From contig NC_045436.1 in assembly GCF_002776525.5 (NCBI RefSeq), positions 99,757,696 through 99,821,695 of the forward strand: DNA of 64,000 bases, written 5' to 3'. The position numbers and the translations under genes are program-made. A model generated the notes under the pieces. That model was not told the DNA's origin and ran no database searches. It was given only the letters and a program-made list of their open reading frames with translations. Shown here one piece after another: positions 47,090 to 57,949 of this stretch; position 1 is the stretch's first letter, and each line of letters opens with the position of its first letter. The stretch is from Piliocolobus tephrosceles (taxonomy: Eukaryota; Chordata; Mammalia; Primates; Cercopithecidae).

Positions 47090-48515
47090 TTTTGAGTTCT
47101 TATAGCCTTAGGAAACCTTTGAAATTGCATTTAGGAAAATGGGAAATTTTAGTGGAGATTTTAATTCAAATTAACGAATTTGCAGAATCTGCATAATGTG
47201 CAAATCCATATATTCCAGGATTGTCTTTTCATCATAATGTATTAAAATTTCTAAATAGATTTCTTAGAAATTAAAATTTCATTTAGAAATACTTGGTTTA
47301 ACACCCTAGGTAAAGATATCTGAAATTCTGTAAAATTCAATAAATAAGCATTTTCATCATCCTCCACTATGTTCATAAAATTTATAGCAAGAGATGCCCA
47401 GAATAATATTTGCAGAAAATAGGCTGAAATGTATTATGTAGAAAATTATGATATTATGCTAAACAGGTACATTCAGGATGAAAGAATTAGAAATTTCTTT
47501 TAAACATTATGATGAAGTTGATCCCTTATCTCAACTTTTTAGATACATGAAATAGCATATATATACATGAAGAAACTTTTTCTTTTTCCTCCTCATTTTT
47601 AAGTTATTATTCCTTTTAGTGATGGTGGAAGCTGCATTTTCTTTTTTGCTAGTTGGCATTCCTGTGAAAGCAGATTTTATTGGGACATTTATGACCCACA
47701 GAGATTCTGTTAAACTTGGTTCTGGAACACCCAGTTTCACAGCATCGAGTACCCTAGGGCCCTTCCCACAATTTGTTAATTCTTAAGATTATTTTCCCTT
47801 GGAAATTACTATCTTTATCAAGGTAATAAATATGCAGTTTACTTTTGCAAAGTCGAATCCTAGTCCTCTGAGACCAGCACTTTCCTTTTTAATTCCTTCT
47901 TAACTCTAAACCATATGCTACGGTCTCTGACTTATAAACTCTAGAAATTGCCCTTTGACAATGATGGACATGTACTTGGGAACCACTTTCCTGTCAATTG
48001 CTCTTCCTCACCTCTCCAGCAGTTTAGAACTTATAGCATAATCTTTATCTAAACCTGTAGGTCAGCAAATGCTGTGAAGTGATTAATTAGCTATTATTCA
48101 TTATGGACCCAGGTTACATGCTATGATTTTATTGCCTTTTAAAAATACAACTTTCTTCCTTGAGTTCAATAATTATTTCACTCTATATCAGTTTAGTTTT
48201 CTTTGTACCTATTTGCTCAGTTTTGTTCAAATACTACTACTTATCTTACATTTGCCCCAAAATAGTTTTCCCATTTGTTTATAAAATTTTAAACTATCTT
48301 AGAGATGTCTCTCCTACAGCCTGGCTTCTTCCTCCTCTGATTTGGTTACTCTCTGAACAGTGTGAAGCTGTTACTTTGTTCTGCTCCATTTTTGAATGCT
48401 GCTTCCACAGATAGTGTGCATATAAGATGCATTTTTTAAGGTCTTGAATATCTGAAAATGAATATATTCTACTTCATATTTGAATTGTAACAATGATTTC
48501 ATTCAAAAGGTTTTT
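47090..48515. other. Unassigned AT-rich sequence
   Basis: No repeat or gene recognised with confidence. An 84-codon open frame at 48160-48414 has no family features. Confidence 0.4.
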
Positions 48516-48519
48516 TGTT

Positions 48520-48870
48520 GTTGTTGTTATTTATTGAGTTCCTACTGTGTACCATGCACTATTCTAGGAACCGAAGATACGAGATTAAGTAGGACAAAAT
48601 GAAAACAAACTAGGTTCTTATCTAAAAAGAGCTTTTATTTTTGGGGTAGAGGAATATAGATAAATAACAACAACAACATGTCATTCATGTATCATATATA
48701 TGTAGATGTATGTCACCATATCTATCTGCACACATACACATACATGTATATAAAGAAAAAGTATGGTAAGGTAGTTAGAGAGTGATGTTGGAGTGTTATT
48801 TTCTATAGAAAAATCTCAGAAGGTCTAGAAAATCTGAGCAGAGCTCAAAGATAAACGAAAGATTGAACCA
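48520..48870 (-). repeat. L2 LINE, antisense
   Basis: 'ttatttattgagttcctactgtgtaccatgcactattctaggaaccgaagatac' and 'ggttcttatctaaaaagagctttta' followed by 'gaaggtctagaaaatctgagcagagctcaaagataaa' are the L2 complement, with an AAC/CA-rich insertion between. Confidence 0.7.
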
Positions 48871-49070
48871 TGTTTGTATCTCAGGGGAGAGCATTCCCGA
48901 CAGAGTGAAAAACACCTGACTTCTGCTCCTCTTAGATAAGACCTCCCATAAATCTCGGGCCTGTAACTTTTGCCTCAGACTCTGTTTTGGGGAATGCAGA
49001 TTAATGACAATTAGACATACATTTTAGTGCTGGAAATAATCTTTCCTCAGAACTTTAAAATGATTGCTTC

Positions 49071-49370
49071 GCCAGGCACAGTGGCTCACACCTGTAATCC
49101 CAGCACTTTGGGAGGCCAAGGCAGGCGGGTCACCAGGTCAGATCAAGACTATCCTGGCTAACATGGCGAAACCCCGTCTCTACTAAAAATACAAAAAATT
49201 AGCCGGGCGTGGTGGTGGGCGCCTGTAGTCCTAGCTACTTGGGAGACTGAGGCAGGAGAATGGCGTGAACCCGGGAGGTGAGCTTGCAGTGAGCCGAGGT
49301 CGGGTCACTGCACTCCAGCCTAGGTGACAGAGCGAGACTCCATCTCCCCCCCAAAAAAAGAAGAAAAAGA
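49071..49370 (+). mobile_element. AluY with perfect TSD
   Basis: Full Alu with AluY state 'gagaatggcgtgaacccgggagg'. AAAATGATTGCTTC at 49057-49070 and 49371-49384 is a perfect 14 bp target-site duplication. The tail begins with C7 (CCCCCCC) before the A-rich part, and a few bases are missing in each arm. Confidence 0.96.
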
Positions 49371-49689
49371 AAAATGATTGCTTCACTGTTTCTTATCATT
49401 CACTGAGATGTGTAAGATTTAGAGAAGAAAGAAAAGCAAATACAGGATGTTTCTTATTGAGCACACCATGGGTGCTCAAGCAAATAGAGTAGCTCAGTCA
49501 GATGGAACATCACTACAGAGATGGAAATGGAACTGCTAAATCTTAGTATTATTCATTGGAGGAGGATGTCTCCTTCTTGTCTTCCATCTCTCAAATTTCA
49601 GCCAACAGATGTCAATTCTGGTTCTTGAAGACTGAAATAAAAATACTTTCTTAAATTCCATTGTGTGAATGTTATTCTTTGTATGTACT

Positions 49690-50730
49690 TAAAAACTCAT
49701 TACCAATATAAAAATGATGAACATTTTTAGCACTCACAAAAATTTCCCCTTGCCGTTTTGTAATCCCAACCTTCCTGTACTTTCCTATCTTACCACTCTC
49801 GCTGGCAATCACTAATCTGCCTTCTATCACTGTAGATTAATTTGCATTGTTTAGACATTTATATTAATGAAGGGTAGTGTGAACCCTTTTTGGGAGGTGT
49901 GGCATCTTTTATGTAGCATAATTATTTTGAGATTCAACTATATTTCAGGCATCAATAGGACATTATTTTTATTACTGAGTAGTACTCTATTGTAAAGTAG
50001 GCCACAACTTGTTTATCCATTTGCCTGTTGATGGTTTTTGGGTTTGCTCCCAGTTTAGGACTTAACACAAATAAACACTTCCAATGAACATTTATGTACA
50101 GATGTTTTTATTATTTTGAGTAAATATTAGGAGTGGAATGGCTAATAAGTGTCAGTCTAGTTTAAAAGACTGTCAAAATGTTTGCCAAAATTGTTGTACC
50201 ATTTTATATTCCCATCAACGGTGTATGAGAATTCCACATTCTTGCCAACACTTTGTATGAGCTGTCTTTTAAAATTTTAGACAATTTAATATGTGCACTA
50301 CAGTATCTTATTGTCATTCCATAATGTCTGATATTGTTTAGCATCTTTTTATGTGTGTACGTGCTATTGGTACACCTTTGGTAAAGTAGATATTCAATTT
50401 ATTTTGCCTCTTTTGTTTTTCTCACTTTCTCATTATTACATTTTAACAGTATTTTTTTACATATTCAGGGTACAATTCTATTATATATGAGATTTGCAAA
50501 TATTTTCTCCTTGTCTGTGTTTTCTCATTAATTCTCTTAACACACCATTTCAAATAGCAGATGATCTTTATTTTGATGTAGTCCAATTTATGAATTATTT
50601 TTGTGTATTTTGCCTTTGGTGTTCTAGCTAAAAAAGCTTTGATTGAAGATTACAAAGTTTTTGTCCTACATTTTCTTCTAGAAGTTGATGGTTTTTATGC
50701 TTTATTTTATATTTAAGTCAATGATCCTAT
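49690..50730 (-). repeat. L1M LINE, antisense
   Basis: 'gccgttttgtaatcccaaccttcctg', 'gctggcaatcactaatctgccttctatcactgtagattaatttgcattg', 'taattattttgagattcaactatatttcaggcatcaatagg', 'ccacaacttgtttatccatttgcctgttgatgg', 'ggagtggaatggctaataagtg' and 'tttattttgatgtagtccaatttatga' give the L1M complement from the 3' UTR into ORF2. Confidence 0.85.
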
Positions 50731-50734
50731 AAAT

Positions 50735-51080
50735 CAGTGGTCCCCAATCCTTTTGCCACCAGGGTCCAGTTTTGTGGAAGACAATTTTTCCACGGGGGTG
50801 GGCCATGGCATGGAGCAGGTGGATGAAACTGTTCCACCTCAGATCATCAGGCATTAGTTAGATTCTCATGAGGAGTGCACAACCTAGATCCCTCACATTT
50901 GCAATAGGCAGTTCACAACAAGGTTTGTCCTCCTATGAGAATCTAATGCCACGCTGATCTGACAGGAGGAGCTCAAGCTTTAATGCTTGCTTGCCCACTG
51001 CTCACCTCCTGCTGTGTGGCCCTGTTCCTAACAGGCCAAAGACCCATACTGGTCCACAGCCCCGGGGTTGGGGACCCCTG
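50735..51080 (-). mobile_element. hAT-type MITE (Charlie group), second copy
   Basis: Bounded by CAGTGGTCCCCAATCC and GGTTGGGGACCCCTG inverted repeats, with the same interior as 33979-34314 but inverted. The 8 bp flanks CTATAAAT (50727-50734) and CTGTAAGT (51081-51088) agree at six of eight bases, as expected of an old hAT insertion. It sits at the end of the L1M match. Confidence 0.88.
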
Positions 51081-51089
51081 CTGTAAGTG

Positions 51090-52310
51090 GCAGAACTTTA
51101 ACTCAAGTAAGTGCCATGCATACCTGGTTCCAGGGGCTTCAATAATGTAATCAAGACATTTCTCCCTCTTTCTGTTGACATTTTCTTGTGTTTTAGTTTT
51201 ATTTCCTTCTTCTTAAGATGACTTTCTCTCTATGCAACAGGAGACTATGCTACAAAGAACACACTTCACATTGTCCTTACATGCCACAGTGGAAGAAAAA
51301 GGAGGTGTCCTCTTGATGATTCCAAAAGAAAAGCGCTAGATCAGTTGCTATGGTCCAAAGATAGGATATTTTGGTGGAGCTGTGTATCATGCCTACCTCT
51401 AGGCCTGGGGCTAGGAGGTCGGGTCAGGCCCAGTTGGTGCCCATGGAAATGGTTCTAAAAGAAAACAGGGGCTAAAGAGGAGAGCTGCTGAACAACCCAT
51501 CAAAAAATGGCCACTGCATACATACCTGCCATTCACTGCAATTTTTATAAGCAATTATTTGGGTGAGAAGTGAGTATAAATTCAGCTGTCATTTACCTTC
51601 CTTTTTAGTGTTGGTACAACGAGCCATGCATTTGATATTTTGTGGATTACTTCCATTATAGTTATTTCTGTGTATTAGGTACCAATTTGGAGTATCATCT
51701 GGAGAAATAAACTATTATTGCACTCTATACTTAAATTAAATATTCTTAGGAAAGAGAAATATACAGGGAAAGAAGAGACTCGGATAGAAATGCAAGAATA
51801 GAGAAAATGGGACATGGATATACTGAGGGAAATGGTCCAACAGAAAGAATACTTGTGAGAAGTACTGAACTACGTAGTTGATATTACACCTACCTCCAGG
51901 AAATAACTACTGATATAAGAACAAATCATTAAAATAATATTTTCTAATACTGAGTATTTTCTGCTTTCTTAAATCAGAAGTGGGGTTTGTAGGGAGGTGG
52001 GATGTTGTACATATAGGCCACAACTTGCTTATCTATTTATCTGTTGATGGGTTTTGGGGTATTAACAAAAAGTATCAATACAGGATAATGGGCACTTTAG
52101 GTGATCATCATTGATTTCTCCATTTGGTCTGAGGAAAATTTTGCCTACTTTTTTTTTTTTTTTGTCAAAGGCTTCACTTTTCTTGTTCTGTTCAATTCTG
52201 TGGTTTACTAAATGGGTAAATACCTATTTATAGATTCTAATGAGTTTTCTAAAATTCATTTGAAAACATTCTGAAAGCTGAGAATTTTTCCAAGGAATCT
52301 TTGTTTATGC
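51090..52310. other. Unassigned sequence with an L1M scrap
   Basis: 'ggccacaacttgcttatctatttatctgttgatggg' at 52017-52054 is a short L1M complement scrap like that at 50003. 51290-51540 looks like an old interspersed repeat that I cannot name. Nothing coding is seen. Confidence 0.4.
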
Positions 52311-52311
52311 T

Positions 52312-52520
52312 TTAGAGCTGCCTTGTCAAATATGGTACCCACTAGCAACATGTGACTTCTGATGATTTGAAATGGGGCTAGACCCAAGTGAGATGTGCTG
52401 TCAGTGTAAAATCCACATCAGATTTTGAAGACTTAGTATGAAATAAAATTCAAAATAACTTATTAATAACTTTTAAATTGGTTGCACATTGAAATAATAT
52501 TTTGCACATACTTTACATAT
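52312..52520. mobile_element. MER5A-type hAT MITE fragment
   Basis: 'gccttgtcaaatatggtacccactagcaacatgtgac', 'gagatgtgctgtcagtgtaaaatccacatcagattttgaagacttagtatgaaa', 'aacttattaataac' and 'ttgcacattgaaataatattttg' follow MER5A. One terminus is lost. Confidence 0.8.
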
Positions 52521-52619
52521 ATATTTACATATAGAGATAATTTATCTTCATATAAAATATTTATTGATTACCAATGAAAAATGTTGACTTTTTGGTGGAG
52601 AAATCCAGCACAAACTTGA

Positions 52620-53230
52620 TTATATGACTCCTGCTATGAAGTCATCAGAAGAGCACAGCATTATATCTGTGATGTATATATGACCTAACTCTGCATATGA
52701 GGAAATATCAGATAGAAATAGGTGAAACCCATTCATCAGAAAGACATGATTATACTGTTTAAAACTCTCAATGCCATGAAAAACAGGAAAAAAGAGAGGA
52801 ACTGTTTCAGATCGAAGGAAACTAAAGAGACATGACTACTAATGCAAGGGGAGATCCTGTATTAGATCTAGGACCAGAAAGTTAAAAAAGATGTATTAGG
52901 AGGACAGCTGAGAAAGTTGAATGTGATCATAGCATCTGTAGATTGACATTAGTGTTGTGTCAATGTTGATATCCTGATATGAATGATTATATTCTGGTTA
53001 GGTAGAGCCTGGTTTTAGTATCCCTGTTTTTTCTGTTACTTACTCTAAAATGGTTTGGAAAAATAACATGTCTAATAATTAACATTTAGTACATAACTTT
53101 TAATATAGGTGAGAGAGAGTGCAAATTTGATGAGAGACAATTAGGGAATTTGAGTGAAGTAAATATGAAAATTCATTATACTTTTCTTGGAACTTTTCTG
53201 TAAATTTGAAATTCAAAATAAGTTATAAAA
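52620..53230. other. Unassigned sequence
   Basis: No repeat or gene recognised. Confidence 0.4.
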
Positions 53231-53234
53231 ACTT

Positions 53235-53645
53235 ATTGGTCAACCTAAAATGGAACAGAAATAATAGCAATAAGGTAATTAGTAAGCAGACTGAGGAAAA
53301 AGATATTTAGAGCTTCATGAGGTAACGTTGTGGAGAGGAAGGGTGAAGTCTTCAGGCACTGGGTTATGGAACTAGATTCTGAAGTGTGGATAGGATTTTG
53401 ATGACAAGCAGAACATGGAGAGAAGGAGGAAGGGCATTCTAGTTCAGAGAAACAATAAGAACAAAGGGTTTGGGATGGAAATAAAGATGATGTGCTTGGC
53501 AAATAATAAATAGACCTGTTTGGCCAGAGTGGAGGAGTCTTGTTGAGAAATAGTGGGAGATGGGTGGGAGATGTGGAAGGAGTCCAGGGTATAGAAGATG
53601 CATCAATATAAAGCAGAACGAATTAGGGTTTGATCTCAGTTTCAA
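53235..53645 (-). repeat. L2 LINE, antisense
   Basis: The purine-rich run 'gaagggcattctagttcagagaaacaataagaacaaagggtttgggatgg', 'tgatgtgcttggcaaataataaatagacctgtttggccagagtgg' and 'gtgggagatgggtgggagatgtggaagg' is the L2 complement. Confidence 0.7.
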
Positions 53646-53649
53646 AGGA

Positions 53650-55335
53650 ATTTAGAGACCAAAAGTTCAAGCAAAGCAAAACAGAAAATTATGACTTTGT
53701 TTTTCACTTTGTTTATCGAGGTTTTTTTGTTTGTTTGTTTTAAAGCAACTTTACTCCAGAAAATGTGTCCATTCAAACTTTATATTACTGGCTTAATGTT
53801 ACTCTAAAACAAACTCATTGTTTTGGGAAGACTTCATTTATTTATTAAATAAATATGCACTATTTACTTATAGTTTCTTGAACACTTTCAAACCCAAATC
53901 CATCTAAGATCTCTGCTCTGCACTTGCTCTTCTCTCTACAAAATCTTCTTTCCCTAGATAATAATATTTTATTGATTTTGATTTTGATTTTAAAGGAGTA
54001 GCTTTGGTTTTAATTTTAGAACCTCTATTAAGAATGCTTAACTTTTTTTTTTTTTTTTTTTTAAACGACAACTAGTGTTTTCTCAAAGCTAGTTAGGGAT
54101 GATCCTTGGAAAATGGCAAAGGCCTTCCCAAGTATTTTAATAAAAAGGTGTTTATTCTCTATCATTTCCCTCACCTGCCACTATCCCTAGGGAAGCCAGA
54201 TGGTGATGGGTGAGGTCAGATAGGGTAGGTCTTGGCTAATAATCAAACAGTAAGAGAGCTTTTTATTTTTGGGCAGTTCATTCACAAAAATTGTATTTAC
54301 CAATATAATTTTCAGTTTGTATTGGCTTATGATTTTACATATAGTTATTTAAAGAATATAGGGTCTAAGAATGTTATGAAATAATGTCTCAAACTTGCTT
54401 TTTTATTCTTTTTACAAATAGCTAAAATTTATTTTGATAGTACTTATTGAGCAACTATTTGTTTTCTCTTTGATTTCTGAGGCCATTATCATTCTCTACT
54501 ACATTATTATGTATACTGCCTTCTTTCTGAATTATTGTTCTTTTCCATTGATCTATCTCACAAATATTATATCACCATACTATATACTGATAAAAATTTA
54601 TAATGTATTTTTATTTCTGAGCACCTAAGTTCCTTTCATTATTCTTTCCCCATATTCTCACATGTTTGCTTATACAAAAGAACTTTAGCATCAATTTCTT
54701 GAGTTTCAGAAAAAACGTAGATTTTTATGGGAATTATATTTGCTATAAACCAACTTGGAAATAACAAAAGAAAATCTGTATTTTTAAGTAGTCTTTCCAC
54801 TTAGGATTAAGTACCTTCCAAAGAAATGTGCCTGCATGGAATTTGGAAGGTAGACGTGAGATGGAGGCTCTTCTTTCTGTGATAGTGACAGTTGATGGAC
54901 AGGTTCTCGCAGATGCCAGTTTTTCAGAGGCCAGACCAGGCTGCATGTGCTACTTGCTGGTGTAATGGGTAGCTGTGATAACAGTGCCAGTTTCCAGATG
55001 TTTCCTGACCTCAGAATGTTTCAAAAGTAATGAAGACCTAAACAGTTTTCTATTTGGATAGCAGTTGCGTGGCACGGGCTTGCCGCCTGGTGGCAGTCCC
55101 ATGACATTCACTCTTTCATTAATTAGAGTAAAATTTAAGTGCCCAATTCATTTTTTGTGTGAAATACCTAGGGTGATTTCTAGTTCCTGCACTGAAACTT
55201 AGTCCTATAAAATAGACTCACAAGGATTGAAACCTGGAGTTATTATCTCACCAGGTTGGGCTTGAAGGTAATAATGATCTCATTGCCAGTAGAAAAAGAC
55301 AGTCAACTGAAAAAATAGAAGAACTATCTCTTATT
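53650..55335. other. Unassigned sequence
   Basis: No repeat is named with confidence. A T-run lies at about 54043-54062. 54840-55100 may belong to the fossil LTR-retroelement that follows. Confidence 0.35.
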
Positions 55336-55339
55336 CTTC

Positions 55340-57250
55340 TTTTTTACCTGAGGCTGCCTGGAAGAAATGGGATGTTTAAGGCAAGAGACTGGCAGATAAT
55401 GTAGCTGCTGTCATAAACTACTGTGATGGGACTAAGGGAACACCTACCTGCACTGTGGGTAATTTGGCCACTTCCAGAACTAACGAGGAGCTAAAGAAAG
55501 ATAATGAAGTGCTCCAGAATTTAAGTTTTCATCTCATGGTATGATCTGAGGACCTGAGACCTTCTATGACCACTCGAAGAATCTCTTATCTTGTATACCC
55601 AGAGTTGATATAATTAAAAACGTGACAGAGTCTAATCTTGCAACTTACTTTACTCCCACACAGGTTGAATTCACAGCTTCACCAGATCTCTTATGTGAAA
55701 CTTGGGGAATTAATTAGGATAAAGTGTGACTTTAAGAATGAGATAGGGACAATTGGTAGATTTGGATGACTCTGTGTTCTAGAAATGATCAAGTCCCAAT
55801 GAGCTTCTTTGTCATCAGTAGTCCTTTCTCATAAATGAAGCTAGTACTGTTTCACATGAAGATCCTGCAAGGTCTTTACCTGAGAGAGTCACCTACAAAG
55901 TGATGTTAATTCTCTTCATGTGCACCTCTCATTGCCATCAGATCCTTATTAGAGTCAGAATCCAACGTATCCCAGAAGAACAATTACAGAGTTGGAGATA
56001 TAAGAAAGTAGCTTCACACCAAAAGGAATTTTAAGGTCTTGCTAATTTACCTTGATAGAAATTTGAGAAATATATATGTGAGTGAATTCTAAGAGATCTG
56101 ATGAAGAAGGAAGAAACTTACTAGTGTGAGACTAATGTATGTATATGGGTATACTTACAAAAGGTGTGAATTTAGTTTGTGAGCTTGAGCATCTGAGACT
56201 GGCATTGAAAATCTAATTGATTGCATAACAGAAATATTTATGATGCACTTCATTAAATTAAATGGGGGTGTTGGACTTGTCTGGTATAATAGAAAGTGTA
56301 GTAGCCACTATTTGTTGACAAATATTTCATCTTCTCCTGGGAGTACTGCAGAATTGCACTTCCAGGCTCCCTTTTTAGTTAGTGGGGGGTATGTGACTAT
56401 TTCAATTCAATGAGCTGTAATAGTACCTGACACACATTATTAAATGCCAGGGCATTTAATTGTTTACACTGCACTCCACACAGCATTGCTTCCCTCTGAT
56501 ACAGTGACAGGCAATATCCAGGATAGTGGCTGTTTCATTAGCTTGGTTTATTGAAAGACTCCGGTAGTAGAAACCCCTTCCTGACCTGCAGTGGACAAGT
56601 GGTGTGAGTGAAACAGAAACTTATAATGTTTTTAACTACTGGGACTACAGAATGGTTATTGTATAATAATCTATTGTGACTTACACCTAGAGGAAGTAAA
56701 ACATTCAGAGTTTATCATATGTTATCCATAAATCCACCCACATCACTCTACACCCCAGGAAGTTTCCAAAAATACTTCATCACCAAAGCATTAAGAAATA
56801 AATATATTGGTGAGCGAGGCATGAAATCCCTTGGGAAGTGTATTGTGGCTGCTCTCTGAAAGCTGGAGATGACAGTGGAAGACCTCATGATTGAAGTAGG
56901 CTGCCTAATTTCAATGGGATGATGGAATTCCAGGAATACGGAATTATATTTCATGGCTTAAGCACCAGGTGCAAAATATACATAGATGCCATAATGAGCA
57001 GTAGGGCCAAAGTATTAATTGGAATGATTTGACCCTCGAGAATCACAGTCTCCCTAGGACTCACATACATCTACGTAAGCAGCCTACTGAATCTTATCTA
57101 ATATATATTTCCAAAAATGAAACTCTAAATGTGGGAAATAGAAACCTGAGTAAGTCACAATAATGAAGAATCATAGTTCCTCATCCAATTCCCTGACCTG
57201 AGTTTGTTCCCAGACTCAAAATCCCTAAAAATATTAGAGATGTTGGGTTA
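55340..57250 (+). mobile_element. Fossil ERVL/MaLR-type internal region
   Basis: The segments at 55375-55550, 55850-56060 and 56690-57230 resemble, as I recall it, gag-like and later internal sequence of ERVL/MaLR elements. The first is open for roughly 50 codons and gives a lysine- and glutamate-rich stretch before a stop. Everything else is broken by stops and small deletions, and no LTR pair is evident. Another repeat interrupts it at 56285-56690. The copy is inert. The assignment rests on remembered patterns only. Confidence 0.4.
56285..56690 (+). repeat. LTR-like ancient repeat, family not assigned
   Basis: 'attgcacttccaggctccctttttagttagtggggggtatgtgact', 'caattcaatgagctgtaatagtacctgacacac' and the end 'gtgagtgaaacagaaacttataatgtttttaactactgggactacag' follow the same family as 28725-29075 and 61275-61660. 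Confidence 0.45.
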
Positions 57251-57254
57251 TATA

Positions 57255-57620
57255 AAGAAAAGGCACTGCAATACAGTCAAGTCCTGATGCATGGCTACTA
57301 ATGTCACAAATTTTTATGAAAAAGTAATCTATTATTTGTCATGTTGTTATTAGTGAGTGTGCATACTGTCCGCACAAGTCTGTCTTCTGCTTTCTGAGGT
57401 TGCTGCAGGTCATTTAGACTTTTCAGGTTCAGTTGTTTTTAGTGCTCATCAGATATCTTCCACTGTGGGAAACTGTAATGTATTAGTTATTGTTGTATTT
57501 CTTGGACTTATCTACATAGGATGAGTGCTAAGAGATTTAGTTTAAAAAAGACTGATTTTTAAGTACATCAAGAACATTCTTCCTCTTTCTTAAGCTTCTC
57601 ATGTCTATGTGATTTGCATA
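57255..57620. other. Unassigned sequence
   Basis: No repeat or gene recognised before the young Alu. Confidence 0.4.
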
Positions 57621-57636
57621 AGGTAATGATTCTAAC

Positions 57637-57937
57637 TTTTTTTTTTTTTTTTTTTGAGACAGAGTCTCGCTCTGTCGCCCAGGCTGGAGTGCAGTGGCCG
57701 GATCTCAGCTCACTGCAAGCTCCGCCTCCTGGGTTTACGCCATTCTCCTGCCTCAGCCTCCTGAGTAGCTGGGACTACAGGCGCCCGCCACCTTGCCCGG
57801 CTAATTTTTTGTATTTTTTAGTAGAGACGGGGTTTCACCGGGTTAGCCAGGATGGTCTCGATCTCCTGACCTCGTGATCCGCCCGTCTCTGCCTCCCAAA
57901 GTGCTGGGATTACAGGCTTGAGCCTCCGCGCCCAGCC
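57637..57937 (-). mobile_element. Young Alu, AluYR-like, antisense
   Basis: Well-preserved complement of Alu with 'gtggccggatctcagctcactgcaagctccgcc' and 'gggattacaggcttgagcctccgcgcc', the two states shared with 16327 and 32151. AATGATTCTAAC at 57625-57636 and 57938-57949 is a perfect 12 bp target-site duplication. Confidence 0.96.
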
Positions 57938-57949
57938 AATGATTCTAAC

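Noticed and set aside
57614..57877. 87-codon open frame
   Set aside because: It is entirely antisense Alu.
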